From positions 1 to 16,728 of the forward strand of contig JAIOOZ010000364.1 in the NCBI GenBank assembly GCA_021414185.1: a stretch of DNA of 16,728 bases, in the 5' to 3' direction. The translations under genes and the position numbers were made by a program. Every line of letters begins with the position of its first letter. The stretch's first letter is position 1. Below the pieces are notes generated by a model. The model searched no databases. It was not told the origin of the DNA and worked only from the letters and a program-made list of their open reading frames with translations. This DNA is from Betaproteobacteria bacterium. Lineage in GTDB: Bacteria > Pseudomonadota > Gammaproteobacteria > Burkholderiales > SG8-41. Below are positions 14,585 through 16,728 of the stretch, piece after piece.

Positions 14585-15082
14585 CTATTTCTTGGGCGTG
14601 CGCGAGCGGCAGGCGAACGGCAGGAAAGCGGCCGGAATATTGGTCCTGTTCTGGCCGTGTATGGTCATTTTTTCGGGCGCTTCGGCGTAGCCGCAGACCC
14701 AGGTCACCGGCACCACCGGCGCGTCTTCCACCACCGCCGCGCGCAGCGTGAGGATCTTGCCGTTGATGACGCCGTTCGCGCGGTTGCCGAACGTGATGTG
14801 TATCGAGCCGTCCTCGACTGCCACCGCACTGATCGCATTGTTGACGATCTTGTCGGCAGGCGGCAGCACGGCGCTCGCATTGTCCGGCGGAAACGTCTGC
14901 AGCATCGCCCACGACGCGGCGTTCGGCGTTTTCGCGATGTCGGCGAGCGGCAGCGCGGCGTTGATCTGGTCGCGGATGATCTGGTCCTGAAAGCTGGGCG
15001 CCGCCATCAGCGCGAGGATGGCGATGATCGCCACCACCACCAACATTTCGATCATGGAAAAACCGGTGGAACGCATTGCCAT
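14585..15082 (-). CDS. type IV pilin-like protein (prepilin)
   Basis: A 165-residue protein with a short leader MAMRSTG, then the prepilin signature FSMIEMLVVVAIIAILALMAAPSFQ. Cleavage by PilD would fall after G7, with Phe at +1 and Glu at +5 (E12). The globular part ends in a possible disulfide loop (C130 and C158), as in PilA/PilE-type major and minor pilins. It would assemble through the inner membrane into a pilus or pseudopilus. No other pilus gene is adjacent, so it is either an orphan minor pilin or a paralogue used with a machinery encoded elsewhere. A second in-frame ATG at 15076 (MRSTGFS) is equally good; no strong ribosome-binding site is seen for either. Its stop lies 18 bases from that of the convergent dioxygenase gene. 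Confidence 0.85.
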   Translation of the reverse strand: MAMRSTGFSMIEMLVVVAIIAILALMAAPSFQDQIIRDQINAALPLADIAKTPNAASWAMLQTFPPDNASAVLPPADKIVNNAISAVAVEDGSIHITFGNRANGVINGKILTLRAAVVEDAPVVPVTWVCGYAEAPEKMTIHGQNRTNIPAAFLPFACRSRTPKK

Positions 15083-15198
15083 GTTGAGGGCGCCTGATGC
15101 AGGAAGACGCGGGGCCGCGGTCTTCAGATGGTCGATGCCGGAATCATAGCGGATAAAGTCTGCGGCGAGGAACGCCGTGCCGCGTGCCGTGAATTGAT

Positions 15199-15218
15199 GG
15201 CGCGCAACGCTGCGCGCC
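15199..15218 (-). terminator. GC-rich hairpin after the RRM-like gene
   Basis: GGCGCGC (15199-15205), loop AACGCT, GCGCGCC (15212-15218) is a perfect 7-bp stem beginning 7 bases after the RRM-like stop. No T-run follows on the minus strand, so it is a weak terminator candidate. Confidence 0.3.
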
Positions 15219-15225
15219 GGCTGCG

Positions 15226-15459
15226 TCAGCCGCCCGTGCCTTTTTGCGCCAGGTGGATGAGCGCCGAGGTGCCGAAGGCCGAACCGCCGTACTGGGCCGC
15301 GACCTCGTAAGTCTGCTCGCGCTGGGACATCTCGATCAATGCGAAAGGCGACGGCTCACGGTGCACTTTGACCGACGTCACGCTGCCGAAAGCCGCGCAG
15401 CTCTCCGTGATCGAGCGCTCGACGATAGGGTCGGTATCCTTCAGGTCAACTTCAAGCAT
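15226..15459 (-). CDS. small RRM-like putative RNA-binding protein
   Basis: A 77-residue protein starting at the ATG at 15459, chosen because AAGGAGG (15471-15465) stands 5 bp upstream; the open frame extends a further 36 codons but without a ribosome-binding site. The order LEVDLKD, helix PIVERSITESCAAFG, SVTSVKVHREPSPFALIEMSQREQTYEVAAQYGGSAFG fits the beta-alpha-beta-beta-alpha-beta layout of an RNA recognition motif. FALIEM stands where RNP1 (GFAFVEF) normally lies, but with fewer aromatics. RNA binding is therefore an inference. The gene is isolated on the minus strand, with pilin and reductase genes on either side. Confidence 0.7.
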   Translation of the reverse strand: MLEVDLKDTDPIVERSITESCAAFGSVTSVKVHREPSPFALIEMSQREQTYEVAAQYGGSAFGTSALIHLAQKGTGG

Positions 15460-15587
15460 GTACGCCTCCTTGCTGCTCCAGCCGCCGTGATCGATATGGT
15501 ACCTGGATAGCCCTGCGGGCTGGCGCAGGCCGTTCAAACTTTCTGCAATTTTCGGGCCAAGACGCATAAGTGGCTTAAAAGTGCATT

Positions 15588-15616
15588 TTGACGGACTTAA
15601 TGCCTGTTTGTATGAG
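15588..15616 (+). promoter_or_regulatory. plus-strand sigma70-like promoter of unknown purpose
   Basis: TTGACG (15588-15593, five of six) and TATGAG (15611-15616, four of six) are exactly 17 bp apart. It points away from the RRM-like gene and toward the 3' end of the minus-strand reductase gene, where no recognised plus-strand gene follows. Confidence 0.35.
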
Positions 15617-15650
15617 AAAACCGGTCGACGGTGGGTAAAAATGCGTCCAA

Positions 15651-15668
15651 GCCTGCCGGAAAGCAGGC
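15651..15668 (-). terminator. hairpin after the aldo/keto reductase gene
   Basis: GCCTGC (15651-15656), loop CGGAAA, GCAGGC (15663-15668). On the minus strand it lies 52 bases after the reductase stop, and a T5 run follows only after a further 9 bases, so terminator function is uncertain. Confidence 0.3.
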
Positions 15669-15720
15669 ACCGGCTGCCGAGGACTCGACGGGCGGGGTGG
15701 ACTGGCGCGTGATCGGCGCC

Positions 15721-16554
15721 CTACAGCATTTCGAGCGCGCGCGGGCCTTGCGGTGGCGGAAACAGGCCGTCGAGTTCCTTGAGTTGCGCCGCGGTCAGCG
15801 TGTGGGCTAGCGCGCCAAAATTTTCACGCAGCCGCTCGCGCCGTCCGGATTTCGGGATGACGATGACGTCGTCTGCGGCCAGCAGCCAGGCGAGCGCAGC
15901 CTGCGCCGGTGTCATGCCGTGACGCTGTGCGAAGGACTTCAGCTTTGCATTGCCGGCGAGCCGTGCCTGTTCGAGCGGCGAATATGCCATGACCGGAACG
16001 CGCCGCTCGCGCAGCCACGGCAGCAAATCCCACTCGATGCCGCGGCGCGTGAGGTTATACAGCAGCTGGTTGGTCGCGACTTCGGCGCCGCCGGCGAGCG
16101 GCCACATTTCCTGCATGTCGGAGAAATCCAGATTGCTGACACCGTAGTGGCGGATCTTGCCGGCGCTTTTGAGCGCCATCAGCGCTGCCAGCGTTTCCGC
16201 AAACGGTACGCCGCCGCGCCAGTGCAGCAGGTAGAGATCGAGCCGGTCGGTTTTCAAGCGCTTGAGACTTTTTTCGCACGCGCTAACGGTGCCGCGCCGT
16301 GTAGCGTTGTGCGGCAGGACTTTGCTGACGAGAAAAACTTCGTCGCGCCGTCCGGCGATCGCTTCGCCGACGAGTTGCTCGGCGCGGCCATCGCCGTACA
16401 TCTCTGCGGTGTCGATGAGAGTGGCGCCGAGATCGAGACCCAGCCGCAACGCTGCAATTTCTTCCGCGCGCGTCGCGCGGTCGTCGCCCATGTACCAGGT
16501 GCCCTGGCCGAACGCGGGAACGCGTTCGCCGGTATTCAGTGTGACGGTTTTCAC
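15721..16554 (-). CDS. aldo/keto reductase
   Basis: A 277-residue NADPH-dependent carbonyl reductase of the AKR superfamily. The full catalytic tetrad is present at standard positions: D48 and Y53 (LIDTAEMYGDGRAE), K78 (LVSKVLP) and H111 (LYLLHWRG). The cofactor region IVIPKSGRRERLRENF and the GVSNLDFSDM strand are also typical. It reduces aldehydes or ketones in the cytoplasm; the natural substrate is not predictable. The frame begins with GTG at 16554, since no ATG stands at this position. An 11-codon ORF starting ATGAAAACCGTC at 16586 precedes it and ends TGA inside the GTGA overlap, so translational coupling is possible. It lies 39 bp after the RNR-like gene on the same strand. Confidence 0.92.
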   Translation of the reverse strand: MKTVTLNTGERVPAFGQGTWYMGDDRATRAEEIAALRLGLDLGATLIDTAEMYGDGRAEQLVGEAIAGRRDEVFLVSKVLPHNATRRGTVSACEKSLKRLKTDRLDLYLLHWRGGVPFAETLAALMALKSAGKIRHYGVSNLDFSDMQEMWPLAGGAEVATNQLLYNLTRRGIEWDLLPWLRERRVPVMAYSPLEQARLAGNAKLKSFAQRHGMTPAQAALAWLLAADDVIVIPKSGRRERLRENFGALAHTLTAAQLKELDGLFPPPQGPRALEML

Positions 16555-16593
16555 GCGACCATTGCCGGCAGAGCGACGGTTTTCATGCGAGGT

Positions 16594-16728
16594 CTATCCG
16601 CACGCTCCAATGGCGCCGCACGCCGTGCAGAATTCGCAGCCGTCCTTTTTGATCACCGCCGAATTTCCACATTCCTTGCACAGCTTGCCGTGTGCCGGAC
16701 GGTAATCGAAATCGACCGCCTTATGGTC
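16594..16728 (-). CDS. C-terminus of a class II (B12-dependent) ribonucleotide reductase-like protein (5' end outside window)
   Basis: Only the last 44 codons are in the window, ending in TAG at 16594. They carry a Cys-rich tail: KLCKECGNSAVI followed by KKDGCEFCTACGAIGACG, i.e. CxxC, then CxxCxxC and a final Cys. C-terminal zinc-ribbon or redox-cysteine tails of this kind, KDGC followed by CxxCG and a terminal CG, are typical of adenosylcobalamin-dependent ribonucleotide reductases, where the last cysteines re-reduce the active site. The assignment rests on this tail only; another zinc-ribbon protein is possible. It is probably the upstream neighbour of the aldo/keto reductase in one transcript. 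Confidence 0.55.
   Translation of the reverse strand, partial: DHKAVDFDYRPAHGKLCKECGNSAVIKKDGCEFCTACGAIGACG

Noticed and set aside
15105..15127. GAAGAC/GTCTTC inverted repeat upstream of the pilin gene.
   Set aside because: Short arms with a GC-rich centre and no T-run or promoter context; could be chance in such GC-rich sequence.

Overview
The window is GC-rich and looks like a betaproteobacterial chromosome, most likely Burkholderiales. Two orphan Bug/TctC solute-binding proteins, a DUF3301 protein, a type IV pilin-like protein and the Cys-rich C-terminus of a class II (B12-dependent) ribonucleotide reductase-like protein support this. That is a judgement from gene content; no database search was possible. 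No tRNA, rRNA, CRISPR array, insertion sequence or phage gene was seen.

Region 1 (1-5101) is a surface-polysaccharide segment. A GT4-like glycosyltransferase (minus strand, 3' end outside the window) diverges from a WecA/MraY-type sugar-1-phosphate transferase. The latter overlaps, through a TTGA stop/start, a 925-residue O-antigen ligase/polymerase-like membrane protein with a C-terminal helical-repeat domain. Together they could load a sugar on a polyprenyl carrier, extend it, and polymerise or ligate the glycan.

Region 2 (5102-7930) is cell envelope: an autotransporter-type beta-barrel with almost no passenger, a secreted or membrane-anchored alpha/beta hydrolase, and a convergent secreted FecR-domain protein. 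A strong hairpin terminator lies over the first codons of the hydrolase gene. A second, bidirectional one separates the hydrolase from the FecR gene.

Region 3 (7931-14566) is a catabolic-looking block. It holds Bug protein 1 (+), an ACMSD-like amidohydrolase, a DUF3301 protein and Bug protein 2 (an apparent minus-strand operon), an enolase-superfamily (muconate cycloisomerase/mandelate racemase-like) enzyme (+), a GntR/HutC regulator (-) and a TauD/TfdA-type dioxygenase (+). Two intergenic regions carry nearly the same 14-bp operator core (13 of 14 bases). One copy is the centre of a 28-bp palindrome lying over the -10 elements of divergent promoters. This suggests one local regulon for uptake and degradation of an unidentified organic acid.

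Region 4 (14567-16728) holds minus-strand genes: a pilin-like protein, a 77-residue RRM-like protein, an aldo/keto reductase with an intact tetrad, and the 3' end of a class II RNR-like gene. The reductase start is preceded by an 11-codon ORF that repeats its first codons.
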